64,000 bases of DNA from Progne subis subis (Eukaryota > Chordata > Aves > Passeriformes > Hirundinidae): the NCBI GenBank assembly GCA_022316685.1, contig JAKJHU010000846.1, forward strand, positions 1 to 64,000. The letters run 5' to 3'. A program made the translations under genes and the position numbers. Of the stretch, positions 23,790 to 36,380 are shown piece after piece. The notes under the pieces are model-generated. The model had not been told where the DNA came from, ran no database searches, and saw nothing but the letters and a program-made list of their open reading frames with translations. The stretch's first letter is position 1. Each line of letters starts with the position of its first letter.

Positions 23790-24575
23790 GAGAAAGGCAT
23801 TTTACAAGAGCATGTAGTGACAGGGCAAGGGGGAATTACTTCAAACCTCAAGAGAGTGGGTTTATATTAGACATCAGGGTTCTTTACTGTGAGGGTGGGA
23901 AGATAGTGGCACAGGTTGTCTAGAGAAATGGTTTATGCCCTATCCCGTGAGGTGCTCAAGGCCAGGCTGGATGGAATGACCTGGTCCACTGGAAGATTTC
24001 CCTGTTGATGGCAGGGGAATTGGAATTTGTGCTGGCTTGAAGGCAAAACCAGACTCCAAGTCAGAAAAAACAATTTAATAGGAGGGGAAAAAAAAGGTAA
24101 AATGAAATAAATGCAATAGTACAAAAGATCACTGACAGAGTCAGAATACAACCTGAAACTGTGGTGGTAGCAGTCCAGATGAAGTGGTCTTGTTGAAGCA
24201 GTGTTCCTGCAGAAAGGTCTGGTATCTCTTGTCCCAAATCCCAGATTATATCCAGGTGGGAATGCTTGGCTCCTCCCCCTGGGTGGAGCATCTCACAATG
24301 GGCTGATATCATTTTATCAGTCTTGCAATGGGTCCTTGATTGCCCATTAAACAGAGATAGCTCCTGGAGGGAGTTACCTATGAGTCATGCAGCAGGGCAT
24401 TGATGGGCCATTAACGGAAGATAGTCTGCATGGAGGAGGCAAGGGAACCTAGTTTCAACAACACATGTAGATGGTGATAGAATATGTACTTACATTGTAC
24501 ATCTTACGTTGTAACCTAGAACAGAATTAAATGATCTTTAAGCTCCCTGCCAAGCAAAACCATTCTATGATTCTA
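23790..24575 (+). mobile_element. CR1 LINE 3' fragment, split by an LTR
   Basis: 23790-24027 matches the 3' end of CR1 ORF2 and the conserved tail region (CTGTGAGGGTGGG..., CAAGGCCAGGCTGGATGG...). The tail resumes at 24529 with ATGATCTTTAAG and ends in the CR1-type repeat ATTCTATGATTCTAAA near 24575. The gap is exactly filled by the LTR 24028-24523, so this is one CR1 interrupted after its own insertion. Confidence 0.85.
24028..24523 (-). mobile_element. solo LTR inside CR1, 5-bp TSD
   Basis: Plus-strand ends are TGTGCTGGCTTG and CTAGAACA, with the perfect 5-bp duplication GAATT (24023-24027 and 24524-24528). Homology of its minus strand to the middle of the LTR at 21934-22730 sets the orientation and places it in a related family. 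Confidence 0.8.
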
Positions 24576-26230
24576 AATCTAGTCTCTTCAATCATTCGCC
24601 TTTGTCCTTTCAACTCATACCCTTGTAAAAAGTCCTTCTCTAGCTTTTTTTGGAGATCCCTTTTAGGTGCTGTAAGGCTGCTTGAAGGTCTTTCTTGAGC
24701 ATTTTCCAGGCTGGAAAACTCAAACTGTCTCAGCATGTCTTCATAAAAGAGGTGCTCCAGGCCTCTGGTCACCTATGTGGCCACCCACTCCAACAGGTCC
24801 ATGTCCTTCTTATGCTGGGGAGCTGAATAAGTACAGTACATAAGTACAGTACAGGATAAGATGGGAGTACAGTACCAGTACTGTAGGCTATTGAGTTCCT
24901 TTATGAGACCAGACGACCACTGATGGCAAAAGGAAAGAGCCTGCTCTTTGTCCGGGAGGGAAAACATTGCTTTATTTGCCCAGGGGCTAGTTTTAGCTCC
25001 TTTCCTGTCCACGCCAGAGCCAGATCTCTCGAGGCCCACCCCCTCCATGCCGGGACTTTTTCCCCAGGGGACAGGGCCCAGAGGCAGGGACAAGCCACTG
25101 CCCAATCAGGGATAACATGGGAGTGGAACAGAGTTAGGTTACATTTCAGTGTGGGAGGATAGGCACTGCCGAACAGGGACAAACCTCATGATAAAGTTAA
25201 AGGGGAACATTACAAATCCGATGAAACACAATATAAACCAAATTAATGCATTAGAACAGTAGGCTGGGTCTCACAAGAGCGGGATAGAGGGACAGAATTA
25301 CCTCCCTCAACCTGCTGCTCACACTTCGTTTGATGCAGAGCATGCAGAGATATGATTGGCTTTCTCAGCTGCAAGCTCACTTTGCTAGGTCATGTCAGCT
25401 TCTAATCAAACAACAGCCCTTGTCCTCAGGGCAGCTCTCTATCGACTCATTACTCAGCCTGTATCCATGTTTGAGACAACCCAACACAGAGGTATCTGAC
25501 GTTGTTGAATTTCCAGGAACAGAACTTAGGCAGACCCACCTTTCCAGCCTGTCTGGGTCCCTCTGGATGGCATCCTTGGTCTCCAGTGCATTTGCTGCCC
25601 AAAGACTGGAGTCCTCCGCAAACTTGCTGAGGGTGCTTCCACTGTCCCTGTCACTGACATGGATACTGTAAAGCACTGGTCCCTGGAGGAACACCACACA
25701 TCACTGGTCTCCACTTGGACATCAAGCTGTTCCCACAACTCTCTGAGGGCTACCATCCAGCCTAGTCCTTACCCACATAGTGTTCCACCCACCAAATTTG
25801 TGTCTCTCCAGCTTACAGACAAAGATGTTGTATGGGACAGTGTCAAATGCTTTGAACAAGTCCAGGTAAATGATGTTAGTTATTCCTCTGTCTTCCACCA
25901 ATGCTATAATCCTGACACAGAAGGCCTCCAAATTTGCCCTTAGTGAAACCATGCCGGCTGTCACAAATCACCTCCCTGTACCTCCATTCCAGAAGGATAG
26001 GCTACATGACCTTGCCAGGCAAGGTGAGATGAGACTGATGGGCCTATATTTCCCTGGGTCTTCCTTGTTTTCCTTTATAAAAATGTGTATTATATTTCTG
26101 CTTTACCAGTCAGTGGATTCCCACAACTTCTGAAATATGATGAATAATTTTCTCCATCAATTTCCTCATGATCTGCAGCTGTATCTCATCAGGTTTATTT
26201 CAAAATACACCTGACCCTTGGAACTTTCCT
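24576..26230 (-). mobile_element. CR1 LINE ORF2 fragment with reverse transcriptase remnant
   Basis: On the minus strand the segment near 25964-25722 reads as CR1 reverse transcriptase (IIYLDLFKAFDTVPYNI). A later segment around 25615 corresponds to the catalytic FADD box but reads FAED, so the active site is altered, and the frame is broken by shifts and stops. The 3' end meets the tail of the plus-strand CR1 at about 24575, giving a tail-to-tail pair. The element is split by the solo LTR 24889-25258. In an intact LINE the enzyme primes reverse transcription at the target; this copy is dead. Confidence 0.85.
24889..25258 (-). mobile_element. solo LTR of element A family, 6-bp TSD
   Basis: Homologous to both LTRs of element A. 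On the minus strand it runs from TGTTCTAATGCA (25258) to CTCAATA (24889), where the usual terminal CA has become TA. The direct duplication GTAGGC flanks it (24883-24888 and 25259-25264). It gives the intact length (370 bp) against which the truncated left LTR of element A can be judged. Confidence 0.85.
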
Positions 26231-28552
26231 TCTGTGTATCCTCTCTCCATGCTTTGAAACTTCTTCTAAGAGAGACAAAATTTCTGCAATAGCTGGGGAA
26301 GGAAAACTGTCAAAGGGTATATAAACCCAGGAAGAACAGGGTGAATACCATGGGTTACTGTACCTCCACAGATAGAGATGAAGTACTGGCTGACAAATTA
26401 CAACCCTCCTGAACTGCAATGAAATGTATGCCAAAATTCTTAGCTGCAAGAAAAAAAGGTGGTGTTAGAAAAAAGCCCATGATTTGGAAGTAATATTAGT
26501 TTGAGACTTGAAGCTTAGCCTTTGGGCTTTGGTTCAAGCTGCACTGGAAGTCATAGGCCAGATTTTCATGGTTGTAGGAAAGCTTTAGACAGCCAAGCGT
26601 CTGTCTCAGTGCATTAACTGCAGAAAAAGCCTGCTAGGAGCAAGGAGGAGAAATGAAAGCAGTGCAGTGCAGAGGAGCCAGGTGAATGCTCAGTCAGTGT
26701 GGTAAGTAAATCTCATACACAGCTGTTAATATGCAGGAGGCAATATTTTAGTGCAAATTATGCAAGAAGTTTGTACAGTTATATGGTAATTTTTTCAGTA
26801 TGTCATATGAGGGATGTTGTTGATAGCAGTTCATAGGAGACATGGCACTTACTGTCATTCTTTTCTGTCTTTTGACTAATTTAGTCCTAGTCATGCTTTT
26901 CAGTTCTTCAGCTTCTGCTGATTTAAAACTCAGCTGAAAAATTAAAACCCATATAGCTGTCCCCCTTTTCCCCTGCCCCTTCTGATAATGGGGGAAACTA
27001 GGAGAGACTATAAATTGGAATCACAACTTATTGAAAAGATTGTAATAATCACAATATTAATAACAAAGAGTACACAAGAGGCAAAGACAGAATGGGAGAA
27101 TTTTACTCCAAAAGGGTATTCACCACCGAACATTTGCCAGGGCAGCAATCAGCACGATCTCCAAACACAGGCAAAATAGCGACCATCACCACATGGCACC
27201 CAGCAAAAACAGAGGCAGCATGCCAGGGAGGTTCCTGTGCCTCAACCTCCTCCTCCTCCCCACCCCAGACACAGTGGAAAACAGGGACAAAACAAAACCT
27301 GGAAAACTATTTTTTCCAAATAAGTAGCTGTGGTGCGGAGATGCCCACTCTGATGGTGGAAGCAGTACTGGTGCAGACTCTCTTGCTCTCCACTGCCACA
27401 GTGGCAGCAGTAGTAGGGTGCAGGGGCTCTCTCTCCTTGGCAGTATGACAGCAGAGTGGCAGCCAGCAGCTCCAGCATGGAGACTCTGATGGTTACAAAA
27501 GCTGTGATGACAGCTCTATTCTGATGCCCAGTGGCAGCGCAGTCCTGACTCCGGTCTGGCACACACCCTTCTGTGCACCCTGGCTAAAGATGCTGCCACT
27601 TCTGTTTATGCCCGTAGCATTTTTCCTGTTGAGGCTGAACCCCTCCAGTGGTGACGTGATTGGTATGTAATAGACAGCACCCAAAGCTCTATCCTCTTGT
27701 CCCTGTACCCAAGACAGAGTTCTTAGGTCTTAAGAGGACCATGCTTACTTCTCACCAGGGGTGAATCTAAGAGAACACTGGTAAGGGAGCAGTGCTGTAG
27801 AGGAGGTAAGCATTTCTAGTTTATTAATTGCAGCAGCCAAAGAAGAAGACTCAAGGCTTTGCTTCAGTCTTCTTCATAATTAGCATCTTAAAAATCCTTC
27901 AGCTGCTGATCAGTAAACTGTATAGTAGGAAATAGAGTTAAAACTACAAGGAATTGCCTTATAACTTTTTTTTTTTGAAATGACTTTTTAAACACAATGT
28001 TTTCATGGAAATGCTGCTGGGATTGAAGCAGCTGACTTTTCCAGCCTGACAGAAACTTGTGGCCACCAGCGGTAAGCAAGACTTCAACCTACGCTTCTAA
28101 CAAGTTTTATAATTAAGTTCCTGAAGGGCAGTTTAAGCGTAATTTCACTGTTCTTATAGAAATGGCCCATAAGAACAAACAAATATTTCTGAAAATAGCC
28201 TTTGGAGAGGCAAAATCTCCTGAGAAATAGCAGTGGAAACTCTTTGTCATCCAAAAGGACATCAAGTCCCTCCATGCATCAAAACTTAACTGCAGTACAG
28301 CATATTTGAATGGTAAGGTTTTTGACTGATGAAATAGAGAAGTATTTTAACAAGTGAGCAGGTCATTTTGCTCTGTGCTAGCAAAAGGACTGCATGAAAA
28401 TGACCCCACTCCACTGGTCAGTATCAGAACCTGCAGAAGGCAGGTCTTTCCCGTGGCAGCAGCAGAAAGTTATTCAAGAAGCAATCTGTACATAAATTCA
28501 GATAGATCAGTGGATGTGTGTATATACAGCCCCTTATTTGTGTCCTCTTTTC
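26231..28552. other. intergenic; possible LTR remnant 26957-27716
   Basis: 26957-27716 is bounded by TGTCCC and CCCAAGACA on the plus strand, and its minus strand begins TGTCTTGGGT like the LTR at 21934. I find no matching TSD and no strong internal homology, so this is only a suspicion. The remainder shows nothing recognisable. Confidence 0.3.
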
Positions 28553-28558
28553 ACCTGA

Positions 28559-29267
28559 TGTGGTGGTGCAGAACTGTTTTATTAGGTTTTTGTAAGAAGT
28601 TTATGTTATGGTTCATTTCACTGTATCCCCAATTTTGTATCCCTTTTGTGTCGTCTGTATAATAAGGTGTTTTGTGTCAATTATCCCACCCCTCACATGG
28701 CATGTAACATCCCCTCTGCCCCCCCTCACTCTGGGGCAGGCTGTCTGTCAATCCAGGGGTCCCTCCCAGATTGCGAAACCTCAGGGAGAGGGCTTCGGGT
28801 GGATAGGTAGCCTGGGGGAATTCTTTTCCTCTGGAGGTGGTTGGTCCGAGGCTTGGGGGTGGGCACACCTTGTTACCCCCTGAATCCCCTGATTTGTTGT
28901 CTTGTTGTATCCTCCCTGGAACCCCTCCCCCGCTTATAAGGTAGAGGAGGGAGATTGAAACTCTCTCCCAGCAGCTCTCCGAGCAGCTCCTCGCTCAGCT
29001 GCTCCTCGCTCAGCTGCCCAGCTCCCAGCCTCTGAGCTCTCGCCTCTGAGCTCGGAGCTCTCTGCTTCTCAACTCTGGAGCTAATAAACATCTTTTAACC
29101 TGCTAAGCTGAGAGCCAGCCTTTTCTCTTCTGCTGCTGTTGACTGTCTCGACATACGGGGTCCAACTGCTAAGCCGAAGCCGAAACGAACTGGAAACATC
29201 TGTATCTGTGTTGACCGAGCTAGCCAGAGGTCATCTCCCGCCCGGAGTGGGGAAAAAACCAGATACA
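28559..29267 (+). mobile_element. solo LTR (ERVK-like), near-perfect 6-bp TSD
   Basis: Begins TGTGGTGGTGCAG and ends CCAGATACA. Flanks ACCTGA (28553-28558) and ACCTGC (29268-29273) differ at one base. It carries a TATAAG box at 28935-28940 and AATAAA at 29083-29088, in the expected order, plus a block of short GCAGCTC/GCTCAGCT repeats in the R/U5 area. It is homologous throughout to the LTR at 37374-37991 but about 90 bp longer. Confidence 0.85.
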
Positions 29268-29273
29268 ACCTGC

Positions 29274-30121
29274 TAAAGAACAGAGAAGACATGGGGCCAA
29301 ACATGTAGCAGAATATAGTATTTCAAGTTAGTAGATTCAATTGTAGGTTCACTTTAGAATTTCCAGAGATGTCTCTAGCTCCCCAGGTTCTCTCTATCTG
29401 GACACCATACAAAGATATGAATATGGTGGTTCTCATGCAATCAACTCACAGGAAGGAGTCAAACATGTTCATCAAAGCAGGAGTCACATCACAGAAATGA
29501 TGTTGTAAAATCTTCACAATGTCAACTGATAGTGGGCACTTCTTTTCATCTAACGTGTCTGTGGGGTATTCCATTTGTGTCATTTGTAGTCTAAAGAAAT
29601 CCTGGTTGCATTTAAATTGTTACTTTCAGATTGTGACCACATGCTTTCTTAAAAATTAAAGTCTACATTGAAAATGAATATTTAATGGCAGGGATAGAGT
29701 CTGTTGTAGCACTGATTTTCCTAGTCTCAGATTCAGTGAATGTAAAAGTCAACAGTTAAGTTTACAGTGACACAGTCCCAAGTCAGTGAATAACGTAAGA
29801 CTTTTTTTTTTGTAGAGACTATATGTTGAAAATAACCATCTAAAAATGTCTTCTTTTGAGGTGACAGAGTATGTGGATAATTTGGGGCTGATAATCCTTT
29901 CTACCAGCTTGTTACGTTGGCTTACAGGAAGTTAAGAAGACACATACAGGGAGATATTTGCCCAGTGAAATTATTTTCAGTGGTGTGTTGGTCACTCAGT
30001 TTTCAGATCTAATGGCATTACATGTCTTCATGAGTTGCAGGAAACAGCAAAGAATTCAACCTGGGCAGATTAAGGCAGAAAATCTCAGAACATGGGATTT
30101 CTGAGTGTATGTGCTAAGAAA
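29274..30121. other. intergenic, no feature seen
   Basis: AT-rich unique sequence without recognisable coding or repeat content. Confidence 0.45.
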
Positions 30122-31105
30122 TATAGAATCACATTATCAGCTAATATGGGAAAGACCTTTGAGATCATTCAGTCCAACCTGTGACCGAACACCACCTTGC
30201 AAAGCAGACCATGCTACTGAGTGCCACATGTCTTTCATTAACCATCTCCAGGGACAGTGAAAACACCGTGTCCCTGGGTAGCCCATTCCAATAGCCCTTT
30301 GTGTGATGAAATGCCTCCTAATGTCCAACCTAAACCTTGCTTCAAGAAGCCTAAAACTATGTCCTCTTCTAATATTCATAGCTGCCTAGGAGAAAAAGCT
30401 GCCTCCCACCTGGCCACAACCTCCTTGCAGGGAGCTGTAGAGAGTGATAAAGTCACCCCTGCTCCTCCTCCTCTCCAAGCTAAACAATCTCTGCTCCCTC
30501 AGGCACTCCTCACAGGACAAGTATTCCAGACTCCTCACCGGTGTCACTGCCCTTCTCTGGACTAGTTCCACCTCCCCAATGTCCTTTCTGAATTGAGGGG
30601 CTCAGAACAGAACACAGGATTTGAGGTGTGGTCTCACCAGTGCCCAGTTCAGCGGACAATCCCCGCCCTGGTCCTGCTGGCCACACTGTTGCTGGTACAG
30701 GCCAGGATGCCACTGGCCTTCTTGGCCACCTGGGCACACCCTGGCTCATGTTCAGTCACCGTCACAGCACCCCCAGGTCCTTTTCCTGTGGGCAGCTTTG
30801 CAGCCACTCTGCCCCAGCCTGTGGAGCTGCCTGGCGTTGTTGTGGCCCGAGGGCAGGACCCAGCACTGGGCCTTGTTGAACCTCACACCTCAGCCCTTGA
30901 TCCAGCCTGTCCAGATCCCTCTGCAGAGCCTTCCTGCCCTCCAACAGATCAACATTCCCACCCTGCTTGGTGTCATCCATGAATTTGCTAATAGTAGACT
31001 CAAGCCTCTCATCCAGATCACTGGATATCTTTATCAGATAAAGACAGTAAACAGGACTGGGCCCAACACTGTTTCCTAGGGGACACCACTACTGATGAGA
31101 CTGAA
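30122..31105 (-). mobile_element. CR1 LINE 3' fragment
   Basis: The left edge (AGAATCACATTAT...) is the reverse complement of a CR1 tail. The body follows the familiar order of the CR1 ORF2 3' half read backwards: CAACCTAAACCT, CTCTGGACTAGTTCC, CACTGGCCTTCTTGGCCAC, then AACAGGACTGGGCCC at the far end. Frames are broken. Bases 30708-30954 are nearly identical to 36381-36627. Confidence 0.85.
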
Positions 31106-33690
31106 TATGCTTGACTGAAGGAATCAGTTAAATTCTGAACATATGTATAGTGAAAAATTATGAACATATGTATAGTGAAATTTGCCTAACTGGGCAGTTT
31201 GCAAGAACTATTTTTCTAATGTAACCTTTACTGAAGGGAGTAAACAGTCACACTTTTCTTCTTTGTTATTTTTTCTTGTTTAATTTATTTTTATTTTTTT
31301 GCCTATATTTTTCTCAGTTTGGAAAAAAAACCCAAACAAACAACCAAACCAACATGTAAATTATCCTGTAGAAGCCATTTTTTGGCAATGTGGTTTGCAA
31401 TTCATAGTTTGAAGTGCTTTTCCAATCACCATTATATGTCACTTTAGCTGTGAGTCTGATGCTGAAAATTTGTTGTTTGAAGTTTTCCTGAATTCTACAA
31501 AATATAATATGATGTTATATGATTCATATAATTGACATAATTAATATAATACAATTACATATATGTATACTAGGCCACTTTCTTTTGGTTCGAATTTAAG
31601 TATGGACAAAAAATCACTATAATAACAGCAAGAATAGTCCTTAAGTAGTTACATTTTCTATGCTAATTTATTTCTTGCTATTTCCCTAAAATCACTTTGC
31701 TTGTATAATTTATTTGTCTGAATAAAAATAATCACAATAAGTAGTAAAATAATTTCAATGTTTTTTGCAAGCATAAGATTTGTATCATATTTTTTTAGGA
31801 GCTGTCAAATTAAAATAAGGTGACTTCTGATTGCTTACATTACTCCACATCATTTAACAGTCTCCTTATTGCTGAGTAGACTCTAATAACTCAGTTTCTT
31901 GGAACTGTAAGTAGTTGGCTAATAGGCACCCAAGTGGAAATAGTTCAAAATTGCTTAGGTTTTGTGCTCTCAGCAGTAAGTGGATTGATTTGGGTTTTGT
32001 CATGCTATGTTTGCCATTGACTTGCTTATATTCAGCACTTTGAAAACTCAGCTTCACTATCTCCAGATGGATGCTCCACATCACACTTTGAAAAAGTTGG
32101 CCTGATAATTATGTCTTGGTCCATTTCTGAAAGCAGTGAGAATCATCTTTAATGCTGTATTTTTCTCATTTCATCCACCCATGCTTATCCATTGTGTTTT
32201 CATTTGTTGCTTTTATTTACATGTGTGGTTGTTTTCCAGCATGCTTTGTTTGTGCACTTGGATCTGAAGGCTGTGTGATGTATTTGTCTGTCATATTCTC
32301 TCTTTTTGCCCAGTGCAAGTGTCCTTTTCACTCGTTTCACCTTGCTGCATTGCAACAAAACTTACACAAGCAGTTGTAATACTCATGCTGTTCTGAGAAA
32401 CAATTACTGAGGTATTCATCTTTAAAAGGAAATATTTTCATCCAAATGTCTTAGAGACAAGGCAGTCCTGCTCTTAATTGTGTCAAGGACCCTTTGAAGT
32501 CTCTGACTTCAGCAAGCTGAATTGTGTTCTACTATTACTAATATTCTGATCTCGGTTTGTGCCTGAGTGAGACACTTAACTTTTCAAAGGTCTAAAAAGC
32601 CTTCAATGACACAGTGTAAAATCCTTTATCCAGGGAGACATGAGAAAGATCTCCAATATTCATCTATATGATAAGCCATGTCTAAATTTATTTAAGATGA
32701 TATTGTGTACCTTGCATTTGGCAAGGTAGGAACATTACAGAGAAATTGAATTATGGAGGAGTTTATTTTCAAAGAATGGTGCTTCCTTGCCCCTTCTTAT
32801 TTATTTTTGATCCACATTGTTTTGGAAAGAGAATCTTTCATGAATTATCTGTGGGTTCAGTTACAACTATTTGAAAATGGCATCTGACTTTGGGAGAAGA
32901 TCTGATGTTGTTGTATGTGCTCCAGACTTGAAAAAAGAGGACAAGTGAGAGAAAATTATGTTGTGAGTAATGAGCCAGTCATCTTAATCTTGTCAGATAT
33001 ATGAACTGTCAACCTTCTTACAAGACCTTGGCAATCAGGCTGACATTAACTGTGAAGTCATTACTGTGACTGTAGTCTGTATGTATTTCAAATGAACTCA
33101 TTGAACAATCTATATACCATCTGTAAGAAACATTCTTACATATTTTCCACACATGGGAATGTTCCTAGATTTCAGAAATAGATCTCTTTGTAGAAATACA
33201 CAGTCCATACCTAAGAGGAAAAAACCCCCTCTGTATCATTCAGATTTTCCTTCCCACATTCCTCCACACAGTGAGTAAACATCAGGTTCAGTCTAAGCTG
33301 GCTATTTTCCAGGGAAGTGAAAGTTATCCTATGCTATCCTGAAACACTTTTTTCCTTGAAACTCTGTTAGGGAAGAGTGATCCTAAAGGTGTGTCCAGAG
33401 GCCATGATCAATATGCACAGGGTAAGGTGTAAGTTGTGAGCAAGCAGGCAGTTATTGCACTTCAAACTTCCATGGAATTCTAGATGATGACCCTAAAAAA
33501 AGGCAAATTTTATGTGTGTGCAATCAGCATAAGTAAATACAACCTTAGAAAAGCAATGAAAAGGACTCTGGTGTGGTTTTTTTGTTGTTGTTGTTTTTTT
33601 TTCAGGTAACTCACCAATTCCCTCTCATGGATTAGTCAAAAGACTATAAAGACTATAAGGACTATAAAGAATAGATGTAGCATTCAGTGC
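31106..33690. other. intergenic, no gene seen
   Basis: AT-rich. Includes a 25-bp tandem repeat (31136-31160 and 31161-31185) and a three-copy GACTATAA(A/G) run at 33642-33668. No recognisable protein or RNA gene. Confidence 0.5.
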
Positions 33691-33794
33691 TGTGGTTTAG
33701 TTGATGAGGAAGTTTTAGGTTATAGATAAGACTTGATGATCTCAAAAGGTCTTTTCCGGCCTAGTTCATTGCGTCTTTCTGTGATTCTGTGAAG
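33691..33794 (+). mobile_element. CR1 LINE tail
   Basis: Matches the last about 100 bp of a CR1 (ACTTGATGATCTCAAAAGG, TCTTTTCCGGCCTAGTTCA) and ends in TCTGTGATTCTGTGA. Confidence 0.8.
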
Positions 33795-33822
33795 ACTCCC
33801 CATTTATAGTTTTATATTAAAG

Positions 33823-34374
33823 TGTCCTGTTGGGGAGGATGAAGCCAGAAAGCCCTATAAATATGATTGCCTAGACTCTGAGAATGTGAAACCTGTAAAT
33901 GAAATAGAATTGAAAGTAAGTTTTGATGTTTGAGATGTCCTAGCTACTGGATGTCTGGGAAAGCAGTTATGTGACCCGCTGAAGGTCACCTGCAGCCAGA
34001 CCCAGAGGTCAAATGGAATGTCCTGTCTCACCCCCAGGGTATGGTTCATCCCACACCTGTAACCCTCCCCTGAAGTATCAGGTATCTGTAACCCCATTGG
34101 CCCAAGTCCTGTTCCAGCCCACCTTGAGACCCCTGATAAGGGGTCCCAAGGGGGCTGGACGCTCTCTTTGCCTGGCACCTTTCCCCGAGGACTTTCCTCT
34201 CTTGGAATTTCCTCTCCCTACCTCTCCCTCCCCCTCTCTCTAGGCCTTGCCACGAGCTGCGCCTGGCAGCTCAGAGCAAGGCCTCATATCCTTTACAATA
34301 AACCTCATCTTCTAAAACCCTACTTCAGAGATCTCTCTTCTACATTCATCCACACCATCCCGGAGTCCACAGCA
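33823..34374 (+). mobile_element. probable solo LTR
   Basis: Starts TGTCCTGTTGGGG, has a pyrimidine-rich second half, AATAAA at 34297-34302 about 75 bp before a CA-type end (GTCCACAGCA), and lies just after a CR1 tail. No clear TSD could be matched, so the right boundary is uncertain by several bases. Confidence 0.6.
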
Positions 34375-34780
34375 GCAAAGCAATTTCTACAGTGTCTCTT
34401 TTTAAGATGCAAGTAGACAAGAAAAAAAAGCTATTATGAGCTCCTGAGTACACTCTTACTGAATGCTTTCATTTGTTTGGAAAAAAAAAATAAAATCAAA
34501 GACTTGCTATTCATTACTTAGAGAAATCAACACTACTCCAAATAAAGGTGAAAGAGGTATAATAAAAGGTAGGTTATGATTAACAGAGTTGTCTTTAATT
34601 AAAATGTATTATGTTTTCTCATGGATACAGAATACAGAACAATACTGACAGATTTTATAGCAACTGGACAATATTACTTGGTGGAGATGGTGGGAAAGGA
34701 AAGGGAAGAGAACAATCACTAAAAAAGCTTGTAGTAGTTTCACATTCACTAAATTCTGGTCTTAGTACTCACTCTTTTTC

Positions 34781-36218
34781 TGTGGGAGAGAGACTAGGAG
34801 AAAAGCAAAGCAGGCTCAAACTTAGAAATGAACAAATAGTTTTATTAACACACACTAAAAGAATGGAAAAAGAAAGCTGGGGAAAAAAGCTAAAACAAAA
34901 CTGAATGAAACTCCAAAACCACTCTCCTCTCCCCCTACAAACTGTTAACTTTCCTACAAAACAACATAAAGAGACAAAGCCTGTGATTTTCAGTCAGTTT
35001 CACCATTTGAAAACAGACTTTCATCAATTCTTTAGGGGAAGAGTCTCTCTTAGTCATGGATCCCACTGACAACTTAGAACAGTTCTCTTGTGGGTTTTAA
35101 ACTGTCACAAAAACAACCGCCCAGAGAAACCTGCCTTTGTGACCCTCCCAGGAACAGTTTCCCAAGCTGCTTATGGGTCATAGGTCTTAGACTTTTGCAT
35201 ACTGGGGTGTCAACTTTTAAAGATGAATAACTCTAAAGGCAATGGATTCTTCATCTTAAGGTACAGCTATATCTTCTCACTTCTTCACTGGTGCAGAGGG
35301 CTTCTCGTCTTTATCTCTGTTCAAGCATCTTATAGCATTAATATCACTTAGTCCATCACAAACACCTTTGCTCAAATCCACACACAAATCTAAACAATCA
35401 TCTCCTCAAACACATACCTTTCCCATGATTTAAAGGGATAATCTAAATATAGAGTTCATTTCCATGGCTCAATAAGAATGGAACAACGAACTCTTCAACC
35501 CTCTGTCCCAATAGTCTTTTCACTCTTGCTCTACTGACTTCATGCTGTTGTTCTTTATGTTCACTCTGTCCTTTCTCACTCTCTCAGAGAAGGGCCAAGC
35601 TCTGGAAGCTTCATGTTGCTAAGAAAGAGTTAAATCTGCTCAGAGTCTTTGTCTCTCTCTCTGTAGCTCATAGTGTTAGATGTTCAAGGCCGAGCTGATG
35701 AGGGAGGAAGAACTCACAGAAACATCAGAGATTGGAGCACTCAGGCAGTCCGGAATCACAAAAAAACCCCAGGCAGGATCATAAATGCCTTCTCAGCCCA
35801 TCCCTCAGTGTAAATCGAGGTGGCTTTGGCCCAAATGGTGCCCATAGCTCTTATCAGGGCCCAGCAGAGATCTCTCCCTGCTCCAGAGAAGTCTGAAGAA
35901 AGTAGCTGTAAAGCAGCAACCTCTCCTTCCCCCCTTCACCCGGGAGCCGATGGAATCCGGCCAGGCCTCAGGCCAGCTCCTCCCAAAAGGGGGGAGCAGC
36001 AGGCCCAGCTCGATGTTACCTGTCTCTCTCTGGCCAAAGGTAAGAAGGAAAAGGACCCACCTACAGGAAATTCATGGGGTTTTATATGGTACTTCCCAAA
36101 GTGGTAGCCGACAATTTTCAGTGGTCAAAACAGATCCCAATATTCCAGCTAACCCTCTGATAGGTCCCTGTCCTTTCTAAAGCAATTCCCAGGTACTGAC
36201 CTAGAAAATCACTCCACA
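34781..36218 (-). mobile_element. putative long LTR, 4-bp TSD
   Basis: On the plus strand it runs from TGTGGGAG to ACTCCACA with TTTC on both sides (34777-34780 and 36219-36222), consistent with a 4-bp TSD. On the minus strand a TATAAAACCCC box lies near 36080 and AATAAA near 34840. The 1.4-kb length is large for an LTR and the TSD is low in complexity. An internally deleted element or coincidence is possible. Confidence 0.4.
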
Positions 36219-36380
36219 TTTCTCTATGATTATAAATGAAACTGTACTAACCCATGACAAAGCTTTTGAGACTTTTTCTCATGCAGCCTCTTAATATAAA
36301 TGAACTATAATATATGTCATTTTCTGACTGTAGCAAATGCTTCCTGTGGAGAAAATGAACTGTTTGTTGAAAAGGCAGAT

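Noticed and set aside
26957..27716. Possible LTR of the TGTCTTGGGT family on the minus strand
   Set aside because: No TSD and no convincing internal homology; kept only as a remark in the interval entry.
30593..31079. Several overlapping frames of 80-150 codons, repeated at 36300-36722
   Set aside because: Antisense translations of CR1; the duplicate frames only reflect the 247-bp near-identical block.
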